Positions 25,988 through 34,657 of a DNA stretch of 64,000 nt are shown here, piece by piece (position 1 is the stretch's first letter; every line of letters starts with the position of its first letter). The translations under genes were made by a program, and so were the position numbers. The stretch spans positions 539,295 through 603,294 of the forward strand of contig NZ_FNHL01000001.1 of NCBI RefSeq assembly GCF_900103715.1. Direction: 5' to 3'. The stretch is from Halogranum gelatinilyticum (GTDB lineage: Archaea > Halobacteriota > Halobacteria > Halobacteriales > Haloferacaceae). Below the pieces are notes generated by a model, which had not been told where the DNA came from, made no database searches, and worked only from the letters and a program-made list of their open reading frames with translations.

Positions 25988-26302
25988 ATGGCTACGGAAA
26001 CGACAACCGGCTTCTCCGACCACATGCGGGGCGTGACGGTCACGACGCTCGCCTGTCTCGCAGGCGTCATCGCGGCCCTCGCCTCCGCCTACGTCGTCGG
26101 GACGACGCCCGAGGCCGCGAGCGAGACGCTCTCGCTCGCCTTCCTCGGGGTATCGATCCTGGCACAGCTCCCGCTCTTGCGGGTCGTCGGTATCGACGTC
26201 GAAGACTTCGGCGCGAAGGACTACCTCTACGTCGCCTTCATGACCTTCACGTTCTGGTTCATCTCCTACGGCATCATGCTGACCGCAGGGGTCACGTTCT
26301 AA
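25988..26302 (+). CDS. EMC6-like membrane protein
   Basis: A 104-residue protein with three transmembrane helices (about 18-40, 50-68, 82-100). The layout and the position just before the ABCE1 gene suit the archaeal EMC6-like (Rab5ip) group, which in eukaryotes is part of the ER membrane insertase complex. The assignment rests on size and topology. Its stop TAA ends 2 bp before the ABCE1 ATG, so the genes are almost surely cotranscribed and may be translationally coupled. The upstream open frame is not protein-like. Confidence 0.65.
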   Translation: MATETTTGFSDHMRGVTVTTLACLAGVIAALASAYVVGTTPEAASETLSLAFLGVSILAQLPLLRVVGIDVEDFGAKDYLYVAFMTFTFWFISYGIMLTAGVTF

Positions 26303-26304
26303 CG

Positions 26305-28125
26305 ATGGCCGACGACAGCATCGCCGTCGTCGACCTCGACCGGTGTTCCCCCGACCGCTGTAACTACGAGTGTTCGAACTTCTGCCCCCCGAACCGGACG
26401 GGCAAGGAGTGCATCACCGTCCGCGGCGAGGACACCGAAGAGGGCGACCCGGACCAAGTGCGGATCTCCGAGGAGATCTGTCTCGGCGAGACCTGCGGTA
26501 TCTGCGTCGAGAAATGTCCCTTCGACGCCATCGAGATCATCAACCTCCCCTCCGAGCTGACCGAGGACCCCGTCCACCGCTACGGCGAGAACGCCTTCTC
26601 GCTCTACGGACTTCCCGTCCCTGAACCCGGCAAGGTGACCGGCATCCTCGGCCCGAACGGCATCGGGAAGTCGACGGCCGTCCGCGCGCTCGCAGAGGAG
26701 ATCGTCCCCAACCTCGGCGACTACTCACAGGAGCCGAACTGGGACGCCGTCCTCGACCGGTATCGGGGCACGGAACTCCAGAACTACATCAAGCGGCTGA
26801 CGGAGGGCGACATGGCGGTGGCGAAGAAGCCGCAGTACGTCGACCAGATTCCGAAGCAGTTCGACGGCAAGACGCGCGACCTGCTCGAACGCACCGACGA
26901 GCGCGGCGAACTCGACTATCTCGTCGACGAACTCTCCATCCGCCCGGTGATGGACCAGGACATCGACTCCATCTCCGGCGGGGAACTCCAGCGCGTCGCA
27001 CTCGCGGCCACGCTCGCCCGCGACGCCGACTTCTACTTCCTCGACGAGATCACGCCCTACCTCGACATCGGCCAGCGCGTCAAGGCCGCACGCCTGATTC
27101 AGGAACTCGCCGAGGACGACGAGGCCGACCGCTCGATGCTCGTCGTCGAGCACGACCTGGCCATCCTCGACCTGCTCGCCGATTCGCTCCACGTCGCCTA
27201 CGGTGAGCCGGGGGCGTTCGGTGTCGTCACGGACCCCAAGTCGGTCCGCAACGGCATCAACGAGTATCTCAAGGGCTATCTGACGAACGAGAACATGCGG
27301 ATTCGCCCGAACGCCATCACGTTCGAGGAACACGCGCCCCGGGAGACGACGGCGCGCGACGTACTCGTCGAATATCCCGACCTGAAGCAGTCCTACGGCG
27401 AGGGCGAGTTCTCCCTCGAAGTCGAGGGCGGTACCATCCGCCAGAGCGAAGTGCTCGGCATCGTCGGCCCGAACGGCATCGGGAAGTCGACGCTCGCACA
27501 GATGTTCACCGGCTCGGTGGCACCCGACGAGGGCGACCTCGACTTCCGGCTGGACATCTCCTACAAGCCGCAGTATATCGAGATCGACCAGCCGATGCGC
27601 GTCGACACGTTCCTCTCCTCCATTACCGACGACTTCGGCTCCTCGTACTGGAACACCGAAGTCGCCCAGCCGCTCCAGCTCAACCGCATCATGGAGCAGC
27701 AGCTGACGGACCTCTCCGGCGGGGAACGCCAGCGCGTCGCCATCGCGGCCTGTCTCTCGAAGGACGCCGACCTCTACCTGCTCGACGAGCCGTCGGCCCA
27801 CCTCGACGTCGAACAGCGGGTGCAGGCGACGACCGCCATCCGCCGCTACGCCGAGAACCACGACGCGACGGTCATGGTCATCGACCACGACATCTACATG
27901 ATCGACCTGCTCGCCGACCGGCTGATGGTCTTCGACGGCGAACCCGCCGAACACGGCCACGCCTCCCAGCCCCAGGAGATGCGCGCGGGTATGAACGACT
28001 TCCTCGCGGACCTCGACATCACCTTCCGCCGCGACGAGCGGACGGGACGCCCGCGCATCAACAAGCCCGACTCGCAGCTTGACCGCCAGCAGAAGAAACA
28101 GGGCGAGTACTACTACGCGCCCTGA
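26305..28125 (+). CDS. Ribosome-recycling ATPase ABCE1/RLI
   Basis: A 606-residue protein with the RLI layout: an Fe-S domain with CSPDRCNYECSNFCPP and CLGETCGICVEKCP (two 4Fe-4S clusters), then two ABC ATPase domains with Walker A GPNGIGKS in each, signatures SISGGELQRV and DLSGGERQRV, and Walker B FLDEITPYLD and LLDEPSAHLD. It splits 70S ribosomes after termination together with aRF1/aPelota. Note that the first Walker B has Ile-Thr-Pro after Glu, which is usual for archaeal RLI. Cotranscribed with the EMC6-like gene upstream. Confidence 0.98.
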   Translation: MADDSIAVVDLDRCSPDRCNYECSNFCPPNRTGKECITVRGEDTEEGDPDQVRISEEICLGETCGICVEKCPFDAIEIINLPSELTEDPVHRYGENAFSLYGLPVPEPGKVTGILGPNGIGKSTAVRALAEEIVPNLGDYSQEPNWDAVLDRYRGTELQNYIKRLTEGDMAVAKKPQYVDQIPKQFDGKTRDLLERTDERGELDYLVDELSIRPVMDQDIDSISGGELQRVALAATLARDADFYFLDEITPYLDIGQRVKAARLIQELAEDDEADRSMLVVEHDLAILDLLADSLHVAYGEPGAFGVVTDPKSVRNGINEYLKGYLTNENMRIRPNAITFEEHAPRETTARDVLVEYPDLKQSYGEGEFSLEVEGGTIRQSEVLGIVGPNGIGKSTLAQMFTGSVAPDEGDLDFRLDISYKPQYIEIDQPMRVDTFLSSITDDFGSSYWNTEVAQPLQLNRIMEQQLTDLSGGERQRVAIAACLSKDADLYLLDEPSAHLDVEQRVQATTAIRRYAENHDATVMVIDHDIYMIDLLADRLMVFDGEPAEHGHASQPQEMRAGMNDFLADLDITFRRDERTGRPRINKPDSQLDRQQKKQGEYYYAP

Positions 28126-28432
28126 ACTTTCGTCGGTCGCTTCTACTTTCTCGACTTCACGCGAATTCTGAGGGCGTTCTTTGACTCCTCGAACGCCCCT
28201 GCCTTTCACTCTCACTCTGTGGATTGATCAGTCAGTCGTGGCGCGTGGCTTCGCGGCGACGGCCGCGAGACACGCACGCGAGGGATGAGCGAACGAGCGG
28301 ATGCGAGTGAGCGAATCGGCTGGGGAGGACGTGGCTACTGTTCGGGCGGGACTTTCGAGGAGTTCTCTGCCTAACCACCTCGAACTTCCATGTCAACACA
28401 ACGGTTAGTAGAGACCCGCTTGAAAACTGATT
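28126..28432. other. Intergenic region after ABCE1
   Basis: About 300 bp. It holds an 8-bp stem hairpin at 28172-28198 and, at 28240-28340, GC-rich filler with repeated gagcgaac/gagtgagcg words as also seen beside tRNA-Ala. I see no coding frame with a promoter, only a 16-codon ATG frame ending on the start of the next gene. Confidence 0.5.
28172..28198 (+). terminator. Hairpin downstream of ABCE1
   Basis: Perfect inverted repeat GGGCGTTC / GAACGCCC with an 11-nt loop, followed by a pyrimidine-rich stretch. Archaeal termination depends more on T tracts than on hairpins, so it may instead stabilise the transcript end. Confidence 0.35.
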
Positions 28433-28621
28433 ATGGATGACAGCACTGGGAAACTCTTGATTGGCCTGAGTATGCTGATCCTTGCTAGCTTTCATCTGTA
28501 TGAGTACACGACTGGGAACTCTACTCCACTCAGTCTCTGGCTTGCCGGCGTCGCACTGCTGGTGATGTTCAGTGCCGTCTACTCTGGACTGAAAACGAGA
28601 GCGAACCGGGATTCTGGGTAA
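28433..28621 (+). CDS. Small two-helix membrane protein
   Basis: A 62-residue protein with helices LLIGLSMLILASFHLYEY and LWLAGVALLVMFSAVYSGL. It sits in DNA with lower GC than most of the window, so it may be accessory. No family recognised. The start is the first ATG; a 16-codon frame upstream overlaps it. Confidence 0.5.
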   Translation: MDDSTGKLLIGLSMLILASFHLYEYTTGNSTPLSLWLAGVALLVMFSAVYSGLKTRANRDSG

Positions 28622-28798
28622 AGCAGCCCCGCAGGAAGAAACGGAACAGACGCGCCCCTGATTCAGCACGACCATCGAACGTTACTAAACAGTGTCAGGA
28701 GAGTTGTGCACCAGACAGCGGGTATAGTCACCGCTGACGAACAGTTATTTCACCCTACTATTCACATAACCTAACACAGTCACGGTTTCATAGATCCC

Positions 28799-29233
28799 AT
28801 GTCAAGGAAATCAGTCAGTACCTCCTCCAGTTCACGATGGTGGTATGGCGTCGCGTTCTTTATCGCAATTTTAGGAGTCGTGTGGGCGTCGTACGGTATT
28901 CTTCACTTAGTTAGCGAACCACAGGCCGGCTCGCCCCCAAGCCTGGTGCCCTCCAGTCCAGAGACTGGCCTGGTATTCCTGTTCTCCACACTCACGGTAG
29001 CAGCGACAGTCCTACTTGGAAGCCTTCTCGCGCCACTGTACTCGCTGTGCCTCTATCTCGATGTGAGAGCAATCCGTCAGAGCGACACCGAGTGGATACC
29101 GAACCGAATGCTGTGGGGTGCCGTTGCCATACTGCACTTGGGTTCGTTTGTCTTTTCGGCCGTGCAACTACTCACGATCCCGGCAGGTGTAGTGTATCTG
29201 TACAGACGCCGCGAGGAAATCGGGCTAAGATAG
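28799..29233 (+). CDS. Membrane protein of unknown function
   Basis: A 144-residue protein with a Ser-rich N-terminus and three to four transmembrane helices (about 15-35, 52-85, 102-134), ending RRREEIGLR. GC content is again below the window's norm. It is likely accessory and recently gained. No partner gene is evident; the small protein at 28433 is the nearest on the strand. Confidence 0.65.
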   Translation: MSRKSVSTSSSSRWWYGVAFFIAILGVVWASYGILHLVSEPQAGSPPSLVPSSPETGLVFLFSTLTVAATVLLGSLLAPLYSLCLYLDVRAIRQSDTEWIPNRMLWGAVAILHLGSFVFSAVQLLTIPAGVVYLYRRREEIGLR

Positions 29234-29399
29234 CCATCCGAGCTCACCCTTGGCATGACCAACCCGCGTCCCGAGTTCAGCACGTCGCCGACGAATTCTC
29301 TGTCTTCTCTCAGTTCACGTGGCCCACTCCCCGCAGAACCGACATCGTTCGTCTCCCACAGCACAAAACCCCATACTCCCGCTCGACGTCTCTCTAGGA

Positions 29400-30062
29400 A
29401 TGGCCACAGACTCCACAGACAGAGACAACCACCTCGGCATGATCGTCGACATCGCGCTCGACGACGTGACTCTCGAAGGCGCGCTCTCGGTCCCAGAAGG
29501 CGCGCCAGGCATCGTCGTCTTCAGCCACGGCAGCGGCAGCAGCCGCCACAGCCCGCGCAACAACTTCGTCGCGGAGGTCGCGCGCCGCCACGGCCTCGGG
29601 ACGCTCCTGTTCGACCTGCTGACCGAAGAAGAGGACGAGAATTACGAGACGCGCTTCGACATCGACCTCCTGACCCAGCGGCTCGTCGACGTGACCGCGT
29701 GGGTCGCTGAGGGCGACGAGACGGCGGACCTGACGGTCGGGTACTTCGGCTCCTCGACCGGCGCGGCGTCGGCGTTGCGGGCGGCCGCCGCCCTGGGCGA
29801 CCAAGTCGGGGCCATCGTCTCCCGCGGCGGCCGCGTCGACCTCGCGAGCGAGCAGCTGCCGGACGTGACCGCACCGACGCTCTTCCTGGTGGGTGAGCGC
29901 GACGAGCAGGTGCTCGCGCTCAACGAGGCAGCCTTCACGAAACTCACCTGTACGAAAGAACTGGAGGTCGTCCCGGGTGCGGGCCATCTGTTCGAGGAGC
30001 GCGGGACGCTCGAAGCCGTCGCCGAGCACGCAGCCGAGTGGTTCGCAGAACATCTCGACTGA
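29400..30062 (+). CDS. Dienelactone hydrolase-family alpha/beta hydrolase
   Basis: A 220-residue cytosolic alpha/beta hydrolase. The oxyanion region HGSGSSRHSPRN comes first, and the nucleophile elbow reads GYFGSSTGAASAL (Ser in GSSTG), with Asp in VGERDEQV and His in VPGAGHLFEE completing the triad. The family includes phosphoribosyl transferase-associated and dienelactone-type hydrolases; substrate unknown. The ATG at 29400 starts MATDSTDRD; the upstream frame is not protein-like. Confidence 0.88.
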   Translation: MATDSTDRDNHLGMIVDIALDDVTLEGALSVPEGAPGIVVFSHGSGSSRHSPRNNFVAEVARRHGLGTLLFDLLTEEEDENYETRFDIDLLTQRLVDVTAWVAEGDETADLTVGYFGSSTGAASALRAAAALGDQVGAIVSRGGRVDLASEQLPDVTAPTLFLVGERDEQVLALNEAAFTKLTCTKELEVVPGAGHLFEERGTLEAVAEHAAEWFAEHLD

Positions 30063-30091
30063 GCACTCGGTGGCCGACGAGTGAACGACCG

Positions 30092-30541
30092 TCAGCGGAC
30101 GACCGTCACCGGAACCGAGGAGTGCTCGACGAGACCCTTCGCGACGCTGCCGAGCAGGCCTTCGTAGCGTTTCGAGTAGCCGCGGTGGCCGACGAAGACG
30201 CCGTCGAAGTCGCTCGCGTCGATGAAGTCCGGAAGGACGGCGAGCGGGTCGCCGTAGAGCAGTTCGCGCTTGACGGCGACGCCCGCGGCGGCCACCCGGT
30301 CTGCCGCCTCGTCGAGGACTCGCTGGCCGCGGTCTTCGGCGTCGGCGACCGCCTCGACGACGAGTGCGCGGTCGACGTCGCTCAGGCTCGTGATGGGGCC
30401 GTCGCCGCCCTCGGAGTAGACGTCCGGCTCGACGGCATGGACCACGCTCAGCGTGGCTCCCAGCCCGTCAGCGATGTCGATGGCGTAGTCGAGCGCGCGG
30501 TCGCTCTCTTCGGAACCGTCGGTTGCGACGAGGAACTTCAC
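30092..30541 (-). CDS. Universal stress protein (UspA family)
   Basis: A 149-residue single-domain Usp. It starts with the family strand KFLVATDGSEESDRALDYAI and carries the ATP-binding loop GHRGYSKRYEGLLGSVAKGLVEHSSVPVTVV (G-2x-G-9x-G(S/T) type). Such proteins bind ATP or AMP and help survival under stress. Its C-terminus faces the hydrolase gene. Confidence 0.94.
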   Translation of the reverse strand: MKFLVATDGSEESDRALDYAIDIADGLGATLSVVHAVEPDVYSEGGDGPITSLSDVDRALVVEAVADAEDRGQRVLDEAADRVAAAGVAVKRELLYGDPLAVLPDFIDASDFDGVFVGHRGYSKRYEGLLGSVAKGLVEHSSVPVTVVR

Positions 30542-30625
30542 AGTGAATCACCACCTACCGTACGCTCGCCGGAGCGATAGCTGTTCGTGCGGGTCGCAGG
30601 CGAAAAACAAGGGGTCGGCCGACGC

Positions 30626-31804
30626 TCAGTAGCCCCGGAGACGCGTCCGCGTGTCCTCGTCCGGGTGCTTCTTGGTCTGGGCGTGGGTCTTCTGTTCGAT
30701 GATCTGTCGCTCGACGACGTCGCGCGCCTCGTGGAGCGCGTGTTTCGCGCCGTAGCCCTCGCCGGAGCCGGTGACGAAGCCCCTGTCGGTGAACAGCCGG
30801 ACGCGCGCCAGGACGAGCGGCGTCCCGCGGAGCGTCTCGTCGTGTTCGTGCAGGTGGATGGTCGCATCGAGCAGCGTTATCTCGCTGTCCTTTGCGACCA
30901 ACTCTTCGACCATCGCGGCGACCCTGTCGTACGACATATCTTCGAGGAGACCGATGCCGATGACCTGCACCCCGCGGTGGCCCTTGGGCGTCCACGTCAG
31001 CGAGCGCAGCACGTCGGTCTTGGTGACGATGCCCGCCGGGTCGTCCTCCTCGACGACGACGAGCGACGAGCAGCCGCGGTCGAACATCGTCTCGACCGCC
31101 GTCTCGAGCGTCGCGTCGGTCGTCGTCGTGTCGACGGGGGAGTTCATCAGGTCACGGACGGGTAGGTCGAGCATCCGGTCGGTGTCGCCTTCGCGGGCAC
31201 CGAAACCGCCCTGTCGCGCCCCGCCGGGACCGAGACTCGACTCGCCGCCCGTACTCTTCGAGACGTCGCGCGTCGTGAAGCTCACGACGTCCGAGGCACT
31301 GACGATACCGACGAGGTCGTCGCCGTCGACGACGGGCAGATGGGTGATGCGCCGCTCGCGGAACCGGTTGAGCGCGGTCCCCAGCGTGTCGTTCGGGGTG
31401 ACCGTCTGCAGGTCGGCCGTGTAGACGTCTTCGACGTCGAGAGCCGACAGCGACTCCTGTACTTCGGCGAGCAGGTCGTCGGCATCGACGACGCCGACGA
31501 GGTCGCCCCCTGCGAGGACGGGGAGGACCATCGAGCGGGACTCGACCATGAGCCGAGCGGCCTCCCGAACGTCGGTGGTCTCGCTGACGGTCGGCACGTG
31601 GTAGACCAGCGAGCCGACTTTCCCCGCCGGTTTGTGGTGCGAGGTGAGCAGCTGTTGGCGGGTGACGACGCCCTCGTAGTCCGTCGCGTTGGTGACGACG
31701 ACGGCCTTGAGCGTCTGGTCCTCGAACGCACCCGTCAACTTCGAGACTGGGGCGTCTGCGTCGAGGGTACTGAACTCGTGAGAAATGATTTGTGAGATGT
31801 TCAT
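30626..31804 (-). CDS. Four-CBS-domain protein with an HPF-like C-terminus
   Basis: A 392-residue protein. Residues 1-280 hold four CBS motifs (for example SLVYHVPTVSETTDVREAARLMVESRSMVLPVLAGGDLVGVV and RMLDLPVRDLMNSPVDTTTT), which bind adenosyl ligands as two Bateman modules. The last 100 residues (ITLLDATIHLHEHDETLRGT up to VTGSGEGYGAKHALHEARDVVERQI) resemble the S30AE/HPF hibernation fold. CBS proteins acting in ribosome hibernation have been described in archaea; whether this is an ortholog is not shown. Start at 31804; the upstream extension is not family-like. Confidence 0.85.
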   Translation of the reverse strand: MNISQIISHEFSTLDADAPVSKLTGAFEDQTLKAVVVTNATDYEGVVTRQQLLTSHHKPAGKVGSLVYHVPTVSETTDVREAARLMVESRSMVLPVLAGGDLVGVVDADDLLAEVQESLSALDVEDVYTADLQTVTPNDTLGTALNRFRERRITHLPVVDGDDLVGIVSASDVVSFTTRDVSKSTGGESSLGPGGARQGGFGAREGDTDRMLDLPVRDLMNSPVDTTTTDATLETAVETMFDRGCSSLVVVEEDDPAGIVTKTDVLRSLTWTPKGHRGVQVIGIGLLEDMSYDRVAAMVEELVAKDSEITLLDATIHLHEHDETLRGTPLVLARVRLFTDRGFVTGSGEGYGAKHALHEARDVVERQIIEQKTHAQTKKHPDEDTRTRLRGY

Positions 31805-31918
31805 ACGAGACCTCCATGTGTGTGTATGGTTCCCACACTCTTTAAGGGGTGGGACAGATGTACGACACATAGAACCAGCGAGCAGTTTAAGTAGAGAGAC
31901 CGAGCGACGGCGGAGGGA

Positions 31919-32440
31919 TTACCGGTAGAGCCGACTACACGTGCCGCAGAGGTTCTCCTCTTTGACGTCGACCTCGCGGACCGTCGGCGAGAAGCTCATC
32001 ACGCATTTGGAGTTGTCGCAGTGTTCGAGGCCGAAGGTGTGGCCGATCTCGTGGACGACCTCTTTGCGGACGCGGTCGGCGAAGACCTCCGACTGGGGCT
32101 TGGAGGAGATGCCGCCGTCGGAGGAGGTCTGGAGCCGGTAGGTGGAGATGACGGAGCCGTTGCCGTTGAGGTAGGCGAGCCCGAAGACGTAGTTGCGGCG
32201 GCGGTAGAAGAGGTCCTGCGGCGTGATGCCGATGTTCTTGTCGCCGCTCCCGACGCGGCTGGCCAGCTCGATGAACTCCTCGGCCCGGTACTGGTTCCGA
32301 CTCCGGTCGTACGCGCCCTGGGGGATGCTCTGTTGGTCGTGGACGCTCACGTCGAGGTCGTAGACAGAGCGGAGGGCTGCCGAGGCCTCCCGCTTGACCT
32401 GCGCGGGGACGTCCCCGATGGGCACGATGTCGACAAGCAT
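31919..32440 (-). CDS. amzA: Archaemetzincin-type zinc metalloprotease
   Basis: A 173-residue protein with the extended zinc motif HEIGHTFGLEH (residues 130-140), the Met-turn-like CVMSFS, and four structural cysteines (141, 146, 165, 168) that bind a second zinc. This matches archaemetzincins, small soluble metzincin-like proteases of unknown natural substrate. It begins MLVDIVPIG. Its TATA (gatatttatg on the minus strand, 32465-32474) lies 30 bp upstream. Confidence 0.94.
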   Translation of the reverse strand: MLVDIVPIGDVPAQVKREASAALRSVYDLDVSVHDQQSIPQGAYDRSRNQYRAEEFIELASRVGSGDKNIGITPQDLFYRRRNYVFGLAYLNGNGSVISTYRLQTSSDGGISSKPQSEVFADRVRKEVVHEIGHTFGLEHCDNSKCVMSFSPTVREVDVKEENLCGTCSRLYR

Positions 32441-32464
32441 GGAAGGGGTTATGCGACGGCCTGT

Positions 32465-32474
32465 CATAAATATC
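32465..32474 (-). promoter_or_regulatory. TATA box of amzA
   Basis: Minus-strand gatatttatg, centred 30 bp before the amzA ATG. It also overlaps the leader of the divergent UPF0146 gene, so the two promoters share this short region. Confidence 0.4.
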
Positions 32475-32479
32475 CCGAC

Positions 32480-32911
32480 GTGAATACTGCACTGCGCGAC
32501 GCGCTCACGGCCCGACTCGCCCGCTACGACTCGCTGGTGGAAGTCGGCGTCGGCCGCCGTCCCGACGTCGCCGCCGCCCTCGCCGCCGACGGGGCGTCGG
32601 TCACCGTGACCGACGTCGTCGACGTGACCGCCCTCGACGGTGTCGAGGTTCCGGAGGGCGTCCGGTTCGTCCGCGACGACGTCGTCGCCGCGAGCGACGC
32701 CACTGACCCCGGCCCGCTCTACGCCGTCGACGCCATCTACGCGTTGAACCTCCCGGCCGAACTCCACCGCCCCGTCCGCGACGTCGCCCGCGCGACCGGC
32801 GCGGACTTCCTCTTTACCACCCTCGGCTACGAGGAACCCGACGTGGCCGTCCGCCGCGAGACCGTCGGCGACGTCGAAATCGGGCGCGAGACGGTCTACG
32901 TTGCCGTCTAA
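32480..32911 (+). CDS. UPF0146 family protein
   Basis: A 143-residue protein with an S-adenosylmethionine-like Rossmann start: LVEVGVGRRPDVAAALAADGASVTVTDV, then the acid-rich middle (RDDV) and DAIYALNLPAELHRPV. It is a known conserved archaeal family without assigned function. The GTG at 32480 is chosen because the family sequence starts there (NTALRDALT) and no ATG is available. Divergent from amzA with 39 bp between starts. Confidence 0.85.
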   Translation: MNTALRDALTARLARYDSLVEVGVGRRPDVAAALAADGASVTVTDVVDVTALDGVEVPEGVRFVRDDVVAASDATDPGPLYAVDAIYALNLPAELHRPVRDVARATGADFLFTTLGYEEPDVAVRRETVGDVEIGRETVYVAV

Positions 32912-32968
32912 GCCGGACGAAGAGGCCGGGACAGAAGCACTTTAGCGCGTGACGGCCGGACGACCGGT

Positions 32969-33832
32969 ATGAACGCGGACGCAGTCGTCCTCGACATCGA
33001 CGGGGTACTCGTCGACGTCGCCGACTCTTACCGACGAGCCATCGTCGAGTCGGTCGACAGAGTGTATGGCAAGACCATCGACTTCGAGGACATCCAGCTC
33101 TTCAAGGACGCGGGCGGCTTCAACAACGACTGGGAACTCACCTACGCGGCGGCACTCTACGTCCTCGGCCGCAGCGAGGGACTCGACCTCCGTCTCGCCG
33201 AGTTCACCGACGAGATCGCCGAGCGCGGCGGCGGTCTCGACGCCGCCCGTGCGACGGTCGCCGAACTCCCCAGCATCTCGCAGGCGCGAGTCCGAAACAA
33301 GTGGGACAAAGAACGCCTCCGCGACGTCTTCCAGACGCTCTATCTCGGCAGTGACCTCTACCGGGACCTCGAAGGCGGCGAGCCGCCGTTCGACGCGCCG
33401 GGCTACATCCACGACGAACCCGTCATCGTCACCGAGGAGACCATCGACGACCTCACGACACGCTTCGACGTCGGCGTCGTCACCGGCCGCCCCGCCGCCG
33501 AGGCCGACATCGCCCTCGACCGAGTGGGACTGGACGTCCCCGACGAGCACCGCTTCACGATGGACGACTGGGAGCGGGGCAAACCCCACCCCTACGCGCT
33601 GACGACGCTGGCCGAGCGGTTCGACGCCGACGCAGTGACGTTCACCGGCGACACGCTCGACGACGTCGAGACCGCGGTCAACGCCGCCGAGGCCGACCCC
33701 GAGCGCGACTACTACGGCATCGGCGTCTTGACGGGCGGCCTGACGGGCGAGGCGGGCCGCGCGAAGTACGAGGCCGCCGGTGCGGCCGCCGTCCTCGACA
33801 GCGTCAACGACCTTCCCGCCCTCCTCGAATGA
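32969..33832 (+). CDS. HAD-superfamily hydrolase, TIGR01548 type
   Basis: A 287-residue HAD enzyme. The nucleophile motif is [11 protein letters not shown] near residues 6-16, motif II reads VVTGRPA, motif III has the Lys in GKPHPYAL, and motif IV is [12 protein letters not shown]. The long cap domain fits the haloarchaeal/actinobacterial group whose bacterial relatives lie near histidine genes. Substrate unknown. Its stop overlaps the start of the next gene (ATGA). Confidence 0.9.
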   Translation: MNADAVVLDIDGVLVDVADSYRRAIVESVDRVYGKTIDFEDIQLFKDAGGFNNDWELTYAAALYVLGRSEGLDLRLAEFTDEIAERGGGLDAARATVAELPSISQARVRNKWDKERLRDVFQTLYLGSDLYRDLEGGEPPFDAPGYIHDEPVIVTEETIDDLTTRFDVGVVTGRPAAEADIALDRVGLDVPDEHRFTMDDWERGKPHPYALTTLAERFDADAVTFTGDTLDDVETAVNAAEADPERDYYGIGVLTGGLTGEAGRAKYEAAGAAAVLDSVNDLPALLE

Positions 33833-34050
33833 GTCAGTACGGCCGGTTTCTCGTGACGATGCTCGCGCTCGACGCGCTCGGTTACGCCGTCGTGGCTCTC
33901 GTGACGCCCGCGAACTCGCTGACGCAGCTGGCCGCGCTCGTCCCGGTGCTGTTGGTCGCGCCCTTCGTCTCGCGACGCATCGTCTACGGCGAGTGGGTCA
34001 CGCGCGGTGACAGCGAGGGCGACGCGGACGACGACGGCGACGAGTCCTGA
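33829..34050 (+). CDS. Small membrane protein coupled to the HAD gene
   Basis: A 73-residue protein with two hydrophobic helices (about 6-26 and 31-48) and a C-terminal acidic tail with Asp runs. It overlaps the HAD gene by 4 bp (ATGA), so it is translated in the same operon. I do not recognise a family; the tight coupling suggests a conserved partner. Confidence 0.7.
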   Translation: MSQYGRFLVTMLALDALGYAVVALVTPANSLTQLAALVPVLLVAPFVSRRIVYGEWVTRGDSEGDADDDGDES

Positions 34051-34072
34051 CCCGTCGACGACGCTCCCCGGG

Positions 34073-34555
34073 TCACTCCGACTCCGCAAGCGACAGCAGC
34101 CGCCCCCGGCCGCCGGGGTCGTAGACGGCCACCTCGACGCCAGCCTCGCGAGCGCGCGCTCGGAGTTCCCGAGCCAACCCGACCGTCTCGTCGCGTTCTT
34201 CGGCCGAGCGAAACCGGAGCCGGATCTCCTCCTCGCGGCCGTCGACGCGGAGCGAGAGCGTGAAGCCCGTCGGGCGGACGACGGGTGCCAGTGCCCGCAG
34301 GTCGGCGTAGCGGACGCGCAGCGTCTCGGGGTCGTGGGTCGCCTCGGTGCGGGAGACGGCGTGTGGCGAGTAGAGGCCGAGCGACTCGGGCAGGCCGGCG
34401 AGCAGGCCGTCGACCGCGTCGCCGACGAGGCGGGTGAACCGGCCGTGGCGCGAGGGGGTGAGCAGGAGCGCGTCGTCGGTGAGGAAGGCGCGGCCGGGGC
34501 GGGCCGACTCACCGGGCGACGGGCGGAGGAGCACGTCGTAGCTGGGACCGTCCAT
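34073..34555 (-). CDS. Conserved haloarchaeal hypothetical protein
   Basis: A 160-residue soluble protein, alpha/beta by pattern: VLLRPSPGESARPGRAFLTDDALLLTPS at the start and strong Arg/Glu-rich helices later. No motif known to me. Start at 34555 (MDGPSYDVL) because the frame upstream is proline/arginine noise. It is convergent with the small membrane gene (22 bp apart) and divergent from npdG. Confidence 0.6.
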   Translation of the reverse strand: MDGPSYDVLLRPSPGESARPGRAFLTDDALLLTPSRHGRFTRLVGDAVDGLLAGLPESLGLYSPHAVSRTEATHDPETLRVRYADLRALAPVVRPTGFTLSLRVDGREEEIRLRFRSAEERDETVGLARELRARAREAGVEVAVYDPGGRGRLLSLAESE

Positions 34556-34657
34556 AGTGGAGGCTGCCCCGCGACTGCCATAGCTATTGGGCCGTCGACA
34601 CCGGCCGCCTTCTCCGGTCGCGCAAGGCTTACCTCTCGGCACTCCACACTCAGGAGT

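Noticed and set aside
28240-28340. Insertion-sequence remnant after ABCE1
   Set aside because: Only repeated gagcgaa-type words common in haloarchaeal intergenic DNA; no transposase fragment or terminal repeats.
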